Assembly: GCF_019749375.1 (NCBI RefSeq)
Contig: NZ_JACWFE010000012.1
Location: 1 to 42,047 of the forward strand
From: Bacillus sp. S/N-304-OC-R1
GTDB taxonomy: Bacteria; Bacillota; Bacilli; Bacillales; Cytobacillaceae
Length of the DNA stretch: 42,047 nt
Direction: 5' to 3'
Both the position numbers and the translations under genes were made by a program. Below the pieces are notes generated by a model. It was not told where the DNA came from, searched no databases, and saw nothing but the letters and a program-made list of their open reading frames with translations. Positions 20,063 to 29,852 of the stretch are shown here, piece by piece; the stretch's first letter is position 1; each line of letters opens with the position of its first letter.

Positions 20063-21061
20063 TTATTTTTGTCCGCCGTCTTTATGATGATCTTCATTTA
20101 TGCGGCCAATTGAATCCCTCATATCGGTATCTGCGGAGATATTTTTAATATTCATATAATCCATAACCCCGATATTCCCAGTTCGGAGAGCTTCGGCCAT
20201 TGCAAGCGGTACTTGTGACTCAGCTTCTACAACCTTCGCCTTCATTTCTTCAACTTTGGCCTTCATCTCCTGCTCTGAAGCAACAGCCATCGCCCGGCGC
20301 TCTTCTGCTTTCGCTTGAGCAATCTTTTTGTCAGCCTCTGCCTGTTCTGTTTGCAAATGAGCCCCAATATTTTTACCGATATCTACGTCTGCAATATCAA
20401 TGGACAGAATTTCAAAGGCAGTGCCTGAATCTAGTCCTTTTGCCAGAACTGTTCTAGAAATCATATCTGGATTTTCAAGTACCTTTTTATGGTTTTCTGA
20501 TGAACCAATTGTTGATACGATCCCTTCGCCGACACGCGCAACAACTGTTTCTTCACCAGCACCCCCAACAAGGCGGTCAATGTTAGCTCTAACCGTAATT
20601 CTTGCTTTTGCCTTTACTTCAATTCCATCCATTGCAACACCCGCAATGAAAGGAGTCTCAATTACATTCGGATTTACACTCATCTGAACAGCTTCTAGAA
20701 CGTCACGTCCTGCAAGATCAATGGCTGCACTGCGCTCAAACCTTAATTCGATATTTGCGCGGTGCGCTGCAATAAGAGCATTGACAACCCGATCCACATT
20801 TCCCCCAGCTAAATAATGGCTTTCCAGTTGATTCGTTGTCACATCTATGCCCGCTTTATGAGCTTTAATTAATGGGTTAATGACTCTGCTTGGAATAACC
20901 CGGCGGAGCCTCATCCCAATTAATGTGAAAATACTGACTCTTACTCCTGCAGCAAGCGCTGAAATCCACAGCATAACAGGGACAAATGTAAATAGAACGC
21001 TTAAAAGGATAATGGCAAGAACAACAGCCACTAACACCATAATTGTACCAGTTCCTAGCAT
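20063..21061 (-). CDS. floA: Flotillin-like protein FloA
   Basis: Membrane microdomain scaffold that clusters signalling and secretion proteins. It has 332 residues: N-terminal hydrophobic hairpin (about 5-50), PHB-like region ([36 protein letters not shown]) and a C-terminal coiled-coil with EA repeats (about 235-285, [19 protein letters not shown]). It matches B. subtilis YqfA. It lies 2 bases downstream of yqeZ, so the two are co-transcribed; the operon carries a SigW-like promoter, as in B. subtilis. Confidence 0.97.
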   Translation of the reverse strand: MLGTGTIMVLVAVVLAIILLSVLFTFVPVMLWISALAAGVRVSIFTLIGMRLRRVIPSRVINPLIKAHKAGIDVTTNQLESHYLAGGNVDRVVNALIAAHRANIELRFERSAAIDLAGRDVLEAVQMSVNPNVIETPFIAGVAMDGIEVKAKARITVRANIDRLVGGAGEETVVARVGEGIVSTIGSSENHKKVLENPDMISRTVLAKGLDSGTAFEILSIDIADVDIGKNIGAHLQTEQAEADKKIAQAKAEERRAMAVASEQEMKAKVEEMKAKVVEAESQVPLAMAEALRTGNIGVMDYMNIKNISADTDMRDSIGRINEDHHKDGGQK

Positions 21062-21063
21062 CT

Positions 21064-22407
21064 TTACTCCTCCTCTTTACCTTTTAATTTCGTATCTGGT
21101 ATTTCCCTAACAACAATGCGCGAGCCTTCTGCTTTCACTACTCTGACTCTTGCGTCCTTTAAAATGAAACCGCCGTCACTGACAACATCAATTCGTTCGT
21201 CTTCGATTAGAACAGTTCCAGACGGTCGCAGAGGAGTCAACGCATAGCCTTCTAAGCCAATAAGCTCTAGTCTGCTCTTATTGGAAATATAGCCTTCTTC
21301 TGTTTTAGTTGCATCGGTTAGGATGATCTTTTTAAAGAATTTCATTTTTCTACCAAACACCTTTGCCATAATAATAAGTGCTAATATTGAAATACTTAAA
21401 GCTATTAGGATAGAAATCCCCATATGAACGATATTATCAGAAGCTAAAAACAAGCTTGCTAATATCGCGGCCAAACCAATAATTCCTGCAATTCCCCCAG
21501 GGAGGAAAAACTCTGCGATGATGAGACCAATACCTATAATAAAGAGAATTAGAGTTTCATATCCGGCAAGACCTGCAACTAAATGTCCATAGAAAAACAA
21601 TAGAAGTGCAGATAGGCCCATAAAGCCCGGCAAACCGAAGCCTGGGGAGTATAATTCCACTATTAGCCCTAAGCTCCCGATGGACAATAAGATGGGGATC
21701 ACTACAGGATGGGTAATAAATCTTGCTATTTTCTCAGCAAAGCTTTCTTTTACTGTTTTAACCTCCGCATGGGACAGACCAAGATGATCTAGGAGGTCAT
21801 TCAGAGTATGGAAGGTTCCATTCGAATAACCAACTTTTTTTGCATTTTCAGATCCTAAAGTGAGCAATTTTCCTCTCGGTGCTCCCAACTCTGGCAAATC
21901 GACAGATTCATCCGCCATAGCTAATGCATATTTAGGATCTCGCCCGCTTTGCTTAGCAGCCTCTTCCATAGCAGCAAACCAATACGATTCAGCCTTTTTG
22001 CCTGCTGTATTTCCCTGCTGATCAATAATAGCTGCGGAACCCATGGTTGAACCAGGCGCCATATAAATCTCATCTGTATTTAATGCTATATAGGCACCTG
22101 CAGATAATGCTTGTTTGTTAACAAATGAAATCGTCTTAATATCTGTCGTTGTGATTAGCTTACCAATTTTTGCAGCAGCATCCACGACCCCTCCTGGCGT
22201 GTCCAGTTCGAAAATGATAGCGGACGCTCTATCTTCTTCGGCTAGATGAACTGCTCTGCTCAAGTACGCATAAAGACCTTTTTCAATTGTTTCTTGTACA
22301 GGAACGACATAAACAATTTCATTGTCTGCATCCCCTTTAAATGGAGCAATCATTAAAATAAATGCAAAAAGGAATGAAAAAACTATTACTAGTCTTCTAA
22401 ATTTCAA
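21064..22407 (-). CDS. yqeZ: NfeD family membrane protein with ClpP-like serine protease domain (YqeZ)
   Basis: Long-form NfeD (NfeD1b type) that partners flotillin-like proteins. From TTG 22407, which follows GAGGGGAGGGGG, it has 447 residues. It has a signal-like hydrophobic N terminus (1-25) and a ClpP-class domain (about 30-220), with [13 protein letters not shown] and the nucleophile region [13 protein letters not shown]. Four to five membrane helices follow (about 235-375), then a C-terminal OB-fold NfeD domain ([32 protein letters not shown]). An in-frame TTG at 22425 lies before the ribosome binding site and is rejected. It is the first gene of yqeZ-floA-yqfB. Confidence 0.95.
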   Translation of the reverse strand: MKFRRLVIVFSFLFAFILMIAPFKGDADNEIVYVVPVQETIEKGLYAYLSRAVHLAEEDRASAIIFELDTPGGVVDAAAKIGKLITTTDIKTISFVNKQALSAGAYIALNTDEIYMAPGSTMGSAAIIDQQGNTAGKKAESYWFAAMEEAAKQSGRDPKYALAMADESVDLPELGAPRGKLLTLGSENAKKVGYSNGTFHTLNDLLDHLGLSHAEVKTVKESFAEKIARFITHPVVIPILLSIGSLGLIVELYSPGFGLPGFMGLSALLLFFYGHLVAGLAGYETLILFIIGIGLIIAEFFLPGGIAGIIGLAAILASLFLASDNIVHMGISILIALSISILALIIMAKVFGRKMKFFKKIILTDATKTEEGYISNKSRLELIGLEGYALTPLRPSGTVLIEDERIDVVSDGGFILKDARVRVVKAEGSRIVVREIPDTKLKGKEEE

Positions 22408-22444
22408 CGTTCCCCCTCCCCTCAAATAGTTGCGTTTATTTTTA

Positions 22445-22471
22445 TACGTTTGCCGCCTTAAAAAGGTTTCA
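22445..22471 (-). promoter_or_regulatory. Candidate SigW (ECF) promoter of yqeZ-floA-yqfB
   Basis: On the minus strand TGAAAC and CGTA are separated by 17 bases, close to the SigW consensus TGAAAC-N16-CGTA. The distance to the yqeZ start is about 40 bases. The B. subtilis orthologous operon belongs to the SigW cell-envelope stress regulon, which supports the call. Confidence 0.75.
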
Positions 22472-22527
22472 AACTTGGCAGACTAATTCTAATTCAAGTA
22501 TACTATATTTTTTCAAAAGGTATTAAG

Positions 22528-22703
22528 AAATGCGCAAGCGCCTTCGGAACAATTAAAGATCAAATTGTTCCTGCGAGGATTATTCAGAGCAGCTTCCCCT
22601 TGTGCTCACCCCCGACAAGCACAAGACAGGGCTCACGGAAAGGTGAGCTCTACCTTTCAGGAACGGCTTGTGACCTCGAGGGGGTAGGCGCTGGAGCTAG
22701 ACA
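22528..22703. repeat. Dispersed palindrome-rich intergenic repeat, copy of about 176 bases
   Basis: Starts AAATGCGCAAGCGCC and ends AGGCGCTGGAGCTAGACA, matching the ends of the copy at 29853-29975 and the left-edge fragment. Inside are hairpins GGAACAATT/AATTGTTCC, CTTGTGCT/AGCACAAG and GAAAGGT/ACCTTTC. It is richer in G+C than its surroundings and encodes no protein. I recognise the end motifs from intergenic repeats of many Bacillaceae genomes; a MITE-like origin is plausible. Confidence 0.75.
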
Positions 22704-22706
22704 TTT

Positions 22707-22741
22707 AAAAAAGACCGTAAGCGGATGCTAACGGTCTTTTA
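22707..22741. terminator. Terminator of rpsU-yqeY
   Basis: AAAAGACCGT pairs perfectly with ACGGTCTTTT across 12 bases, giving A and T tracts on both sides, so it could work in both directions. It lies 17 bases past the yqeY stop on the minus strand. Confidence 0.85.
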
Positions 22742-22757
22742 TACAAAGTTTGTTTTT

Positions 22758-23201
22758 TTAGGAAAGGTGTTGTTGTACAAGTTTATTTACAAGTGCTCCA
22801 TCGGCTTTGCCTTTGACTTTCGGCATAATGGCAGCCATTACTTTACCCATATCAGCTTTAGATTTGGCACCTGTTTCAACAACCGTTTCTTGTACGATTT
22901 TTGAAACCTCTTCTTCAGAGAGCTGTTTAGGCATATATAATTCGACATACTGAAGTTCAGTACGAATTTTTTCAACAAGATCTTCACGACCTGCTTTTTC
23001 AAATTCATGGAGGGAATCCTTGCGTTGCTTAACTTCGCGAGAGAGGACAGTAAGCTCTTGCTCTTCGGATAAATCTTTTCCAAGCTTAATCGCTTCATTT
23101 TGCAATGAAGCTTTAATCATCCGAATGACAGTAAGCTTATCTTTTTCTTTGTTCCTCATCGCTTGTTTCATATCTTCATTTAAACGTTCGAGAAGACTCA
23201 C
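22758..23201 (-). CDS. yqeY: YqeY, GatB/YqeY domain protein
   Basis: Related to the tRNA-binding tail domain of the amidotransferase subunit GatB; the free-standing protein has no firmly established role. From GTG 23201 (after GAGAGGGTG) it has 147 residues beginning [20 protein letters not shown]. It is helical and charged, with [18 protein letters not shown] and the C-terminal [24 protein letters not shown]. An in-frame start at 23222 precedes the ribosome binding site and is rejected. It lies 14 bases after rpsU. Confidence 0.95.
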   Translation of the reverse strand: MSLLERLNEDMKQAMRNKEKDKLTVIRMIKASLQNEAIKLGKDLSEEQELTVLSREVKQRKDSLHEFEKAGREDLVEKIRTELQYVELYMPKQLSEEEVSKIVQETVVETGAKSKADMGKVMAAIMPKVKGKADGALVNKLVQQHLS

Positions 23202-23215
23202 TGTAACACCCTCTC

Positions 23216-23389
23216 TTACCACTTACGTTTTCTTGCAGCCTCAGACTTTTTCTTACGTTTAATACTAGGCTTTTCGTAGAATTCGCGCTTTCTTGCTTCT
23301 TGTATAGTACCAGATTTAGATACAGTACGTTTGAAGCGACGAAGAGCATCTTCAAGCGATTCGTTTTTACGAACGACGGTTTTAGACAT
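23216..23389 (-). CDS. rpsU: Ribosomal protein S21
   Basis: Small basic 30S subunit protein near the mRNA exit platform. It has 57 residues from ATG 23389, with [16 protein letters not shown] and the basic tail [13 protein letters not shown]. An in-frame upstream extension lacks support because GGAGGGAGGG lies just before this ATG. First gene of rpsU-yqeY; a consensus promoter lies about 65 bases upstream. Confidence 0.98.
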   Translation of the reverse strand: MSKTVVRKNESLEDALRRFKRTVSKSGTIQEARKREFYEKPSIKRKKKSEAARKRKW

Positions 23390-23453
23390 TCTCTTTCCCT
23401 CCCTCCGAGCACAACACACTTACACCAACATGGTTTTTTCCATGTACCTTGCA

Positions 23454-23482
23454 ATTATAATATAACAGGCATTCAAGGTCAA
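23454..23482 (-). promoter_or_regulatory. SigA promoter of rpsU-yqeY
   Basis: On the minus strand TTGACC and TATAAT are separated by 17 bases. The predicted start is near 23447; the leader contains a small hairpin CATGG/CCATG at 23428-23443. Confidence 0.85.
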
Positions 23483-23666
23483 CTGTTAATAGCCTTGCAT
23501 GAGAGTTTTTCGAGATGAATTTATTTAAAATAGACGGAATGGACAAATTTCCTCTTATTTGTCGCAGTTTCTTATTATTTTTGAAACGATACAATGAAAT
23601 TTTAGTTGCTTGAATTGGCATGTCCATCTTTTTTTCCCATACAAATAGAGATAGGGGGGTGGGAGC

Positions 23667-24587
23667 TTGACCCAGCTATTTCTATTTATTATTTTTATTA
23701 GTTTATTTATTTATGGAATGACTCTATTAAGATCCGGTCTTTTCAATTTATCTGGTGATTCATTAAAAGTTGGACTAGCCAAATTAACTTCTGCACCTTG
23801 GAAAGGGTTATTAGCAGGAGTCGGGATTACTTGTATTTTGCAAAGCAGCTCTGCTGTCATGGTCATTACAATCGGGCTAATTTCTGCCCGCCTTCTCACT
23901 TTTCCTCAATCAATTGGAATTATTTTAGGGACGAATATTGGTACTACATTGACAACTGAATTGATTACATTCGATATTGATTCCTTTATCGTTCCAATTG
24001 CCATTTTGGGAGCAGCCTTTTTTTTAATTGAGAAAAGAACTATTAGAAGTATTGGGCTAATTCTTTTAGGAGTTTCTGCTGTCTTTGCTGCAATGGGGGG
24101 GTTTGAATTTTTAGCCGGACCATTAACATCCATTGATTTCATTAATAATTTGCTGTTGAGTTTGGATGGGAGTCATTTTTACAGTATTGCTGCAGGTACA
24201 CTTATTACTGCTGTTATTCAGTCGAGTACAGCGACTACTGGAATTATCATGGGTTTATTAACTGGAGAGGCGATTAATTTAGACACAGGAATAGCTATCA
24301 TGCTAGGCTCGAATATTGGAACATGTGTTACAGCCTTTTTGGCATCTATAGGTGCAGGGCGCGAGGCGAGGCTATCTGCATTTGCCCATATTTGGTTAAA
24401 TATTATCGGAGTAATTGCATTTTATCCTTTTATCCATAGCCTTGAGACAATCGGACTGCAGCTTGCTTCTGAAGCAGATGTACAGCTTGCACATATAAGC
24501 GTGCTATTTAATGTTATTTCCTCCCTCCTGGTCTTGCCGTTTGCGGTTCCATTTGGGAAGCTTATTATCAAGATGCACGATCGATGA
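23667..24587 (+). CDS. yqeW: Na/Pi cotransporter family protein YqeW
   Basis: Integral membrane protein of the sodium/phosphate symporter family PF02690. It has 306 residues and about eight membrane segments. The two internal repeats each carry the hallmark QSS motif: QSSSAVMVITIGL near 60 and QSSTATTGIIMGL near 185, each followed by GTNIGTT or GSNIGTC. Start TTG 23667 follows AGGGGGGTGGGAG. It lacks the C-terminal PhoU-like extension seen in some relatives. It is divergent from rpsU; transport of phosphate is inferred from the family only. Confidence 0.93.
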   Translation: MTQLFLFIIFISLFIYGMTLLRSGLFNLSGDSLKVGLAKLTSAPWKGLLAGVGITCILQSSSAVMVITIGLISARLLTFPQSIGIILGTNIGTTLTTELITFDIDSFIVPIAILGAAFFLIEKRTIRSIGLILLGVSAVFAAMGGFEFLAGPLTSIDFINNLLLSLDGSHFYSIAAGTLITAVIQSSTATTGIIMGLLTGEAINLDTGIAIMLGSNIGTCVTAFLASIGAGREARLSAFAHIWLNIIGVIAFYPFIHSLETIGLQLASEADVQLAHISVLFNVISSLLVLPFAVPFGKLIIKMHDR

Positions 24588-24617
24588 AAAAGTGCCGGGG
24601 GTCCCAGCACTTTTTTT
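24587..24617. terminator. Bidirectional terminator between yqeW and deoC
   Basis: AAAAAGTGC pairs with GCACTTTTT, with GGG/CCC pairing above, and the stem has A tracts before and T tracts after. It directly follows the yqeW stop and lies 8 bases past the deoC stop, so it serves both converging genes. Confidence 0.9.
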
Positions 24618-24624
24618 CTTATCA

Positions 24625-25296
24625 TTAATAATCTGAATCACTTACTAATCCGTTTACGATGGCAGCTCCTGAGCTTGCACCAATTCTAGTTGCACCAGCT
24701 TTAATCATTTTTTGTGCATCCTCGGCACTTCTAACACCGCCAGATGCTTTCACACCGATGTTTGGTCCTACTGTTTTTCGCATAAGAGCAATATCCTCAC
24801 TAGTGGCACCACCAGTAGAGAAGCCTGTTGAGGTCTTCACAAAGTCTGCTCCTGCTTTAACGGATAATTCACAAGCTTTAACCTTCTCTTCTTCTGTAAG
24901 TAAGCAAGTTTCAATGATTACTTTTGTTAAAGCCTTGCCCTTTGCAGCTTCAACCACTGCACGGATATCGCTTTCCACTAATTCAAGATCTCCGCTTTTT
25001 AATGCACCAATATTAATAACCATATCCACTTCAGTTGCTCCGTTCTCAATGGCATTTTTCGTTTCAAATGCCTTTGTTTCAGGTGTTGTTGCCCCTAGTG
25101 GAAAACCAATAACTGTACAAACCTTTACATCTGTACCAGAAAGCAATTCGCTTGAAAGTTTTACCCATGTTGGATTTACACATACTGAAGCAAAATCATA
25201 CTGCTTTGCTTCAGCGCAAATATTTTCAATTTGGTCTTTTGTTGCATCTGCTTTTAATAAAGTATGGTCAATCATTTTTGCGATCGTTTTTGTCAT
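24625..25296 (-). CDS. deoC: Deoxyribose-phosphate aldolase
   Basis: Class I aldolase cleaving 2-deoxyribose 5-phosphate to glyceraldehyde 3-phosphate and acetaldehyde in deoxynucleoside catabolism. From ATG 25296 (after GAAGGGAG) it has 223 residues. The Schiff-base lysine is K154 in [10 protein letters not shown], and the conserved aspartate is in [14 protein letters not shown]. Here deoC stands alone between yqeW and mtaB, not in the deoC-nupC-pdp operon of B. subtilis. Cdd at 12815 feeds the same salvage pathway. Confidence 0.97.
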   Translation of the reverse strand: MTKTIAKMIDHTLLKADATKDQIENICAEAKQYDFASVCVNPTWVKLSSELLSGTDVKVCTVIGFPLGATTPETKAFETKNAIENGATEVDMVINIGALKSGDLELVESDIRAVVEAAKGKALTKVIIETCLLTEEEKVKACELSVKAGADFVKTSTGFSTGGATSEDIALMRKTVGPNIGVKASGGVRSAEDAQKMIKAGATRIGASSGAAIVNGLVSDSDY

Positions 25297-25420
25297 CTTT
25301 AATACTCCCTTCAAAATAAAGAGTTGTACGTACCTCTCACATCATAACATGCACTATTAAAAATATCGAGTTAAATACTGTAAACGGATTCAAAAAAGTG
25401 TTTTTATTATTTTGCTCATT

Positions 25421-25456
25421 AAAAAAGGAATTACCGTTTGGCAATCCCTTTTTTAT
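25421..25456 (-). terminator. Terminator of the dnaK operon (after mtaB)
   Basis: On the minus strand AAAAAAGGGATTGCC folds onto GGTAATTCCTTTTTT across a 4-base loop. Two positions pair as G-U only on the minus-strand RNA, showing that strand is the functional one. It lies 11 bases past the mtaB stop. Confidence 0.88.
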
Positions 25457-25466
25457 AAAAATATTT

Positions 25467-26813
25467 TTATACAGCAGCTTCTTCTCTATCTTCTTCCAGC
25501 ACTCGAACAAATTGCCCCTCATTGTATGGATAGCCAGCTTTTGTAATTTTCACTTTGACAATTTGGCCAACCATTTCTTCTGTTGCAGGGAATACTACTT
25601 TAAGATAATTATCTGTATAACCAACGTATAAACCGCTAGCTTTCTCCTCTTTAAATTCTTCTTCTGGAATTACTTCAAGAACCTCGCCCTCGAATTGAGA
25701 AGCATATTCTTTTGCCAGCTGATCTGATAAAGCAATCAAACGATGAACACGTTCATTTTTTACTTCCTCATCAATTTGGTCTTCCATACGTGCGGCTGGT
25801 GTTCCTGTTCGTTTAGAATAAGGGAAAACATGTAGTTCAGAGAATTTATGTTCCTTAATAAAATTATACGTTTCCATAAACTCCTCTTCTGTTTCACCAG
25901 GGAAGCCGACAATAACATCAGAAGTAACTGCTAATCCAGGGAGCGCCTCTTTTAATCGATCCAAGCGCTCACCGAAGAATTCCATTGTATACTTTCTGCG
26001 CATTCTTTTCAGAACTGTATTTGATCCTGATTGAAGCGGAATGTGAAGATGTCTAACAATCAGATTAGATTGGTTGATCACTTCAATGACTTCATCTGTA
26101 ATTTGGCTTGCTTCAATTGAAGAGATTCGAATTCGCTTAAGCCCCTTCACTTGAGCTTCTAAATCACGAAGCAGCATGGCTAAATTATAATCTTTCATAT
26201 CCTCGCCGTAGCCGCCTGTGTGAATACCTGTTAATACGATTTCCTTATATCCAGCATCAACTAATTGCTGTGCTTGGCGGATAACTTCCTTCGGATCTCT
26301 AGATCTCATTAATCCGCGTGCCCATGGAATAATACAGAACGTACAGAAGTTATTACAGCCTTCCTGAATTTTAAGAGAAGCACGAGTACGATCCGTAAAT
26401 GCAGGTACGTCCAGCTCTTCATAAACCCGGCTTTTCATAATATTTCCGACCCCGTTAATCGGCTGACGCTCTTTTTTAAATTGCTCAATATAATCAAGCA
26501 TTTTTACTCGGTCCTGTGTACCAACAACAATATCAACACCTGGAATAGCCATTATTTCAGCTGGAGAAGTCTGGGCATAGCAGCCTGTTACACAGATGAC
26601 TCCATCCGGATTCTTTCTGATTGCTCTTCGAATCACTTGACGGCTCTTCTTATCACCTGTATTTGTAACTGTACAAGTGTTAATAACATAAACATCTGCC
26701 ATCGATTCGTAATCGACTCGTTCGTAGCCAGAGTCTTTAAATAATTGCCAAATGGCTTCTGTTTCGTAATGGTTGACTTTGCAACCAAGTGTATGAAATG
26801 CAACTGTAGGCAT
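25467..26813 (-). CDS. mtaB: tRNA t6A37 methylthiotransferase MtaB
   Basis: Radical-SAM enzyme converting N6-threonylcarbamoyladenosine-37 to its 2-methylthio form in ANN-decoding tRNAs. It has 448 residues: N-terminal UPF0004 domain with auxiliary cluster cysteines C11, C47 and C78, the radical-SAM motif CNNFCTFC at C153/C157/C160, and a C-terminal TRAM domain (about 375-440). It corresponds to B. subtilis YqeV and is the last gene of the hrcA operon; a strong terminator follows. It lies 6 bases after rsmE. Confidence 0.97.
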   Translation of the reverse strand: MPTVAFHTLGCKVNHYETEAIWQLFKDSGYERVDYESMADVYVINTCTVTNTGDKKSRQVIRRAIRKNPDGVICVTGCYAQTSPAEIMAIPGVDIVVGTQDRVKMLDYIEQFKKERQPINGVGNIMKSRVYEELDVPAFTDRTRASLKIQEGCNNFCTFCIIPWARGLMRSRDPKEVIRQAQQLVDAGYKEIVLTGIHTGGYGEDMKDYNLAMLLRDLEAQVKGLKRIRISSIEASQITDEVIEVINQSNLIVRHLHIPLQSGSNTVLKRMRRKYTMEFFGERLDRLKEALPGLAVTSDVIVGFPGETEEEFMETYNFIKEHKFSELHVFPYSKRTGTPAARMEDQIDEEVKNERVHRLIALSDQLAKEYASQFEGEVLEVIPEEEFKEEKASGLYVGYTDNYLKVVFPATEEMVGQIVKVKITKAGYPYNEGQFVRVLEEDREEAAV

Positions 26814-26819
26814 AATATT

Positions 26820-27569
26820 TCACTCCATTAGTTCAAAATGATAGGAAACAGCGGAAAGTGCGTAAAGCGGTGCTGTTTCGGTTCTTAATATTCGCGGACC
26901 TAGTCCACATGCTTGAAAGCCATTTTCCTGTAATAATGAAACTTCCTGATGGGTTAATCCGCCTTCTGGTCCAAAAACAATCATCAGTTTTTGGCCTTTT
27001 TTCATGCTTTTAAGCGTCTTATGAAGAGTCGATGACTCTCCCTGCTTCGCTTCTTCCTCATAGGCAATCAATTTATAATCATAGATTTCACTAGTTTTAA
27101 TGATCGCTTTCAAATTCAGCGGACTATCAACCTCAGGCAAATGTGACCGATGGGATTGCTCTGCCGCTTCCTTAGCAATTTTTTGCCAGCGATCGACTTT
27201 TTTTGACCCCTTTTTCTCATCCCATTTTACTACTGAGCGTGCTGAAATAAAAGGGATAAACCTAGAAGCGCCAAGTTCTGTTCCCTTTTGAATGATCCAT
27301 TCAAGCTTATCCCCTTTAGGCAGACCGCTCACAATTGTGATATCAATTGGCAGTTCGGAGGATTCTTCTATCCATTTTACAACTTCTGTTACTACTTTTT
27401 CATCGGTAATTTCTACAATTGAACAAATAGCACTAGCTTTCGTCGGGTCCACACAAATGAGCTGATCCCCTTCCTTCATCCTCATTACCCGAACAATGTG
27501 ATGATAGTCATCCCCTAATATGCTATAGAGGTTTTCATTTGGGGAGTGATTGACAAAATAACGCTGCAA
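26820..27569 (-). CDS. rsmE: 16S rRNA (uracil1498-N3)-methyltransferase RsmE
   Basis: SPOUT-class methyltransferase modifying U1498 of 16S rRNA. About 249 residues from TTG 27569, six bases after GAGGGTG; the upstream GTG at 27578 is inside that site. N-terminal PUA-like domain (LQRYFVN ... HHIVRVMRMKEGDQLICV), then the knotted domain with GLPKGDKLEWIIQKGTELGA, VFGPEGGLT and GLGPRILRTETAPLYAL. A terminator-like hairpin lies between prmA and this gene, so its expression may be partly uncoupled. Confidence 0.95.
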   Translation of the reverse strand: MQRYFVNHSPNENLYSILGDDYHHIVRVMRMKEGDQLICVDPTKASAICSIVEITDEKVVTEVVKWIEESSELPIDITIVSGLPKGDKLEWIIQKGTELGASRFIPFISARSVVKWDEKKGSKKVDRWQKIAKEAAEQSHRSHLPEVDSPLNLKAIIKTSEIYDYKLIAYEEEAKQGESSTLHKTLKSMKKGQKLMIVFGPEGGLTHQEVSLLQENGFQACGLGPRILRTETAPLYALSAVSYHFELME

Positions 27570-27614
27570 AACGGACACCCTCTTTTCTGCCTTATTCTTA
27601 ATGATTAACGTATA

Positions 27615-27648
27615 AAAAGAGGGAACAAATTTGAGGTTCCCCCTTTTC
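27615..27648 (-). terminator. Terminator-like hairpin between prmA and rsmE
   Basis: On the minus strand AAAAGGGGGAAC pairs with GTTCCCTCTTTT (one mismatch or G-U) across a 9-base loop, followed by Ts. As part of the dnaK operon it would attenuate rsmE-mtaB. Confidence 0.65.
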
Positions 27649-27668
27649 TTTCGTTTCCTATTTTTGTT

Positions 27669-28613
27669 TTATTGTTTTTCTTTTTTTCCAATAATCGCTA
27701 CCCAGTCTTCCATTTGAATTGTTTCTTCAATTCGGAAGCCTGCTGCAATCATTGCGTCTTTAATTTCTTGTTTCTTCTGTTGGATAATGCCAGAAGCAAT
27801 AAAGAATCCGCCCTCTTTCACGACTGAAGCTACATCATCAGTAAAACGGAGGATCACCTCAGCAAGTATATTAGCTACAACAATATCAACTTCTGCAGTG
27901 ATACCGTCCAGAAGATTATTTTGGGCAACGTCAACCACATTTTGAACCTTATTTAATTCAATGTTTTGACGCGCTGAATTCACTGCCACCTCATCAAGAT
28001 CTAAAGCTGTTACTTTTTCAGCACCTAGCATGGCTGCAGCAATACTAAGTACACCTGAACCAGTACCAACATCAATAATCTTATCTCTGTTGCTCACTGT
28101 TCTTTCTAATGCTTGAATACACATAACGGTTGTTGGATGAGTACCCGTACCAAAAGCCATTCCAGGATCTAGCTCAATAATTAATTCATCCGTTGAAACA
28201 GGTGTGTACTCTTCCCATGTAGGAACAATCGTAAATCTTTCAGATATTTTAACAGGATGATAATATTTCTTCCAGGCTGTTGCCCATTCCTCTTCATTAA
28301 CTTCACTGATTTTAATATCATTTTTTCCAATATCAATATTATACAAGAGGAGATTATTGATCTCTTCTTTAATTTCATCAACCGTTTCAGCAAGAAAACT
28401 ATTTTCAGGCAAATAAGCTTTAACGATTACTCCATCTTCAGGATAGTCTAATGGATTGAGCTGGTAGATTTCACCGAATTGATCTTTTCTTTCTTTCACA
28501 AGTTCATATGGATCTTCAATGACCACTCCGCTTGCTCCTGCTTCATGCAATATATTTGAAATTGGTTCAACTGCCTCATTTGTTGTATGAATACTAATTT
28601 CTGACCATTTCAA
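27669..28613 (-). CDS. prmA: Ribosomal protein L11 methyltransferase PrmA
   Basis: SAM-dependent methyltransferase that trimethylates L11. An N-terminal substrate domain ([34 protein letters not shown]) precedes a Rossmann domain with [32 protein letters not shown] and VANILAEVI. Start is uncertain: B. subtilis PrmA begins at MKWSE, matching TTG 28613 (314 residues), with GGAG 11 bases upstream. An ATG at 28634 overlapping the dnaJ stop would add seven residues. It follows dnaJ in the heat-shock operon. Confidence 0.93.
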   Translation of the reverse strand: MKWSEISIHTTNEAVEPISNILHEAGASGVVIEDPYELVKERKDQFGEIYQLNPLDYPEDGVIVKAYLPENSFLAETVDEIKEEINNLLLYNIDIGKNDIKISEVNEEEWATAWKKYYHPVKISERFTIVPTWEEYTPVSTDELIIELDPGMAFGTGTHPTTVMCIQALERTVSNRDKIIDVGTGSGVLSIAAAMLGAEKVTALDLDEVAVNSARQNIELNKVQNVVDVAQNNLLDGITAEVDIVVANILAEVILRFTDDVASVVKEGGFFIASGIIQQKKQEIKDAMIAAGFRIEETIQMEDWVAIIGKKEKQ

Positions 28614-28633
28614 TGTTATTCCAACTCCATTCA

Positions 28634-29755
28634 TTAATCGCCCTTAAATGCCCGCTTTACTTTAGCGAAGAAGCTTTCTTCATGCTCTCCTTGCGGTACT
28701 TGCCCGCTAATTTCAGCAAATTCCTGTAATAGCTGCTTTTGTTTTTCTGTAAGTTTTGTAGGTGTTACGATTCTGACAATGATATGCTGATCGCCTTTTC
28801 CGTAGCCTCTAACATTTTGAATCCCTTTATCTCTTAATCGGAACTTTGTGCCAGTTTGTGTACCTGCTGGAACTTTTAATTTAACCTTTCCATATAGGGT
28901 AGGCACTTCGATTTCGTCCCCTAAAGCTGCCTGCACATATGTGATTGGCATTTCACAATAAACGTCGTCGCCATCGCGCTCAAAGAATTCATGAGAACGG
29001 ACATGGAATACAACATATAAATCTCCGGAAGGTCCGCCGTTTACTCCCGGTTCACCTTGGCCTGCTACTCTTAGCTGCTGGCCATCATCAATACCGGCAG
29101 GAATTTTCACAGCAATTTTCCGGCGTTTTTTAACTTTTCCATTTCCGCCGCAAGTGGAACATTTATCCTTAATCTGTTTTCCAGTTCCATTACAATAATT
29201 ACATGTTCTTCGATTCACAATCTTGCCAAAAGGTGTGTTCTGTTCAATATTTACTTGTCCAGAACCATAACAGTGGCTGCATGTTTCAGGCTTTGTCCCT
29301 GGCTTTGCACCTGATCCGTTACATGTTTCACATGTTTCTTCACGCGGAATCTCAATTTCTGTCTCCTTGCCAAAAACAGCATCTTCAAAAGATAATGTCA
29401 TCGTATATTGCAAATCTGCACCTTGCCTTGGGGCATTCGGATCTCTTCTGCGTGATCCACCGCCCCCGAAGAAAGTACTGAAAATATCTTCAAAGCCGCC
29501 GAAGCCTTCGAATCCGCCACCACCAAAGCCTTGGTTTGGATCAGTATGTCCAAACTGGTCATAATGTGATCTTTTCTGATCATCACTTAATACTTCATAG
29601 GCTTCTTTTACTTCTTTAAACTTCTCATCCGCACCTGGGTCTTTATTAATATCTGGATGATATTGTTTCGATAGCTTACGATAAGCCTTCTTTATTTCAT
29701 CCTTACTTGCCCCTTTACCGACACCAAGCACTTCATAGTAATCCCTTTTACTCAT
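28634..29755 (-). CDS. dnaJ: Chaperone DnaJ (Hsp40)
   Basis: Type I J-protein that stimulates DnaK ATPase and delivers substrates. It has 373 residues: J domain (1-70) with HPD at 33-35, Gly/Phe-rich linker (about 75-105), four CxxCxGxG zinc repeats ([32 protein letters not shown]) and C-terminal substrate domains. Start ATG 29755 is shortly after GGGGAGTGG. It is downstream of dnaK, but the gap holds a repeat and a terminator-like hairpin. Confidence 0.98.
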   Translation of the reverse strand: MSKRDYYEVLGVGKGASKDEIKKAYRKLSKQYHPDINKDPGADEKFKEVKEAYEVLSDDQKRSHYDQFGHTDPNQGFGGGGFEGFGGFEDIFSTFFGGGGSRRRDPNAPRQGADLQYTMTLSFEDAVFGKETEIEIPREETCETCNGSGAKPGTKPETCSHCYGSGQVNIEQNTPFGKIVNRRTCNYCNGTGKQIKDKCSTCGGNGKVKKRRKIAVKIPAGIDDGQQLRVAGQGEPGVNGGPSGDLYVVFHVRSHEFFERDGDDVYCEMPITYVQAALGDEIEVPTLYGKVKLKVPAGTQTGTKFRLRDKGIQNVRGYGKGDQHIIVRIVTPTKLTEKQKQLLQEFAEISGQVPQGEHEESFFAKVKRAFKGD

Positions 29756-29810
29756 TGATTACCACTCCCCGAATCTTTTCACATAAAGATTATTTTAACA
29801 CATGTCTATT

Positions 29811-29852
29811 CAAAAATAAAAGTCAAAGTCAAGATAGACCTGACTTTGACTT
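29811..29852 (-). terminator. Terminator-like hairpin between dnaK and dnaJ
   Basis: On the minus strand AAGTCAAAGTCA pairs perfectly with TGACTTTGACTT across a 9-base loop, followed by TTATTTTTG. It stands right after the repeat copy and 56 bases before dnaJ. Confidence 0.8.

Noticed and set aside
24659..25360. 233-residue open frame on the plus strand
   Set aside because: Entirely antisense to deoC, whose motifs are complete; composition reflects a mirrored coding frame and there is no ribosome binding site.
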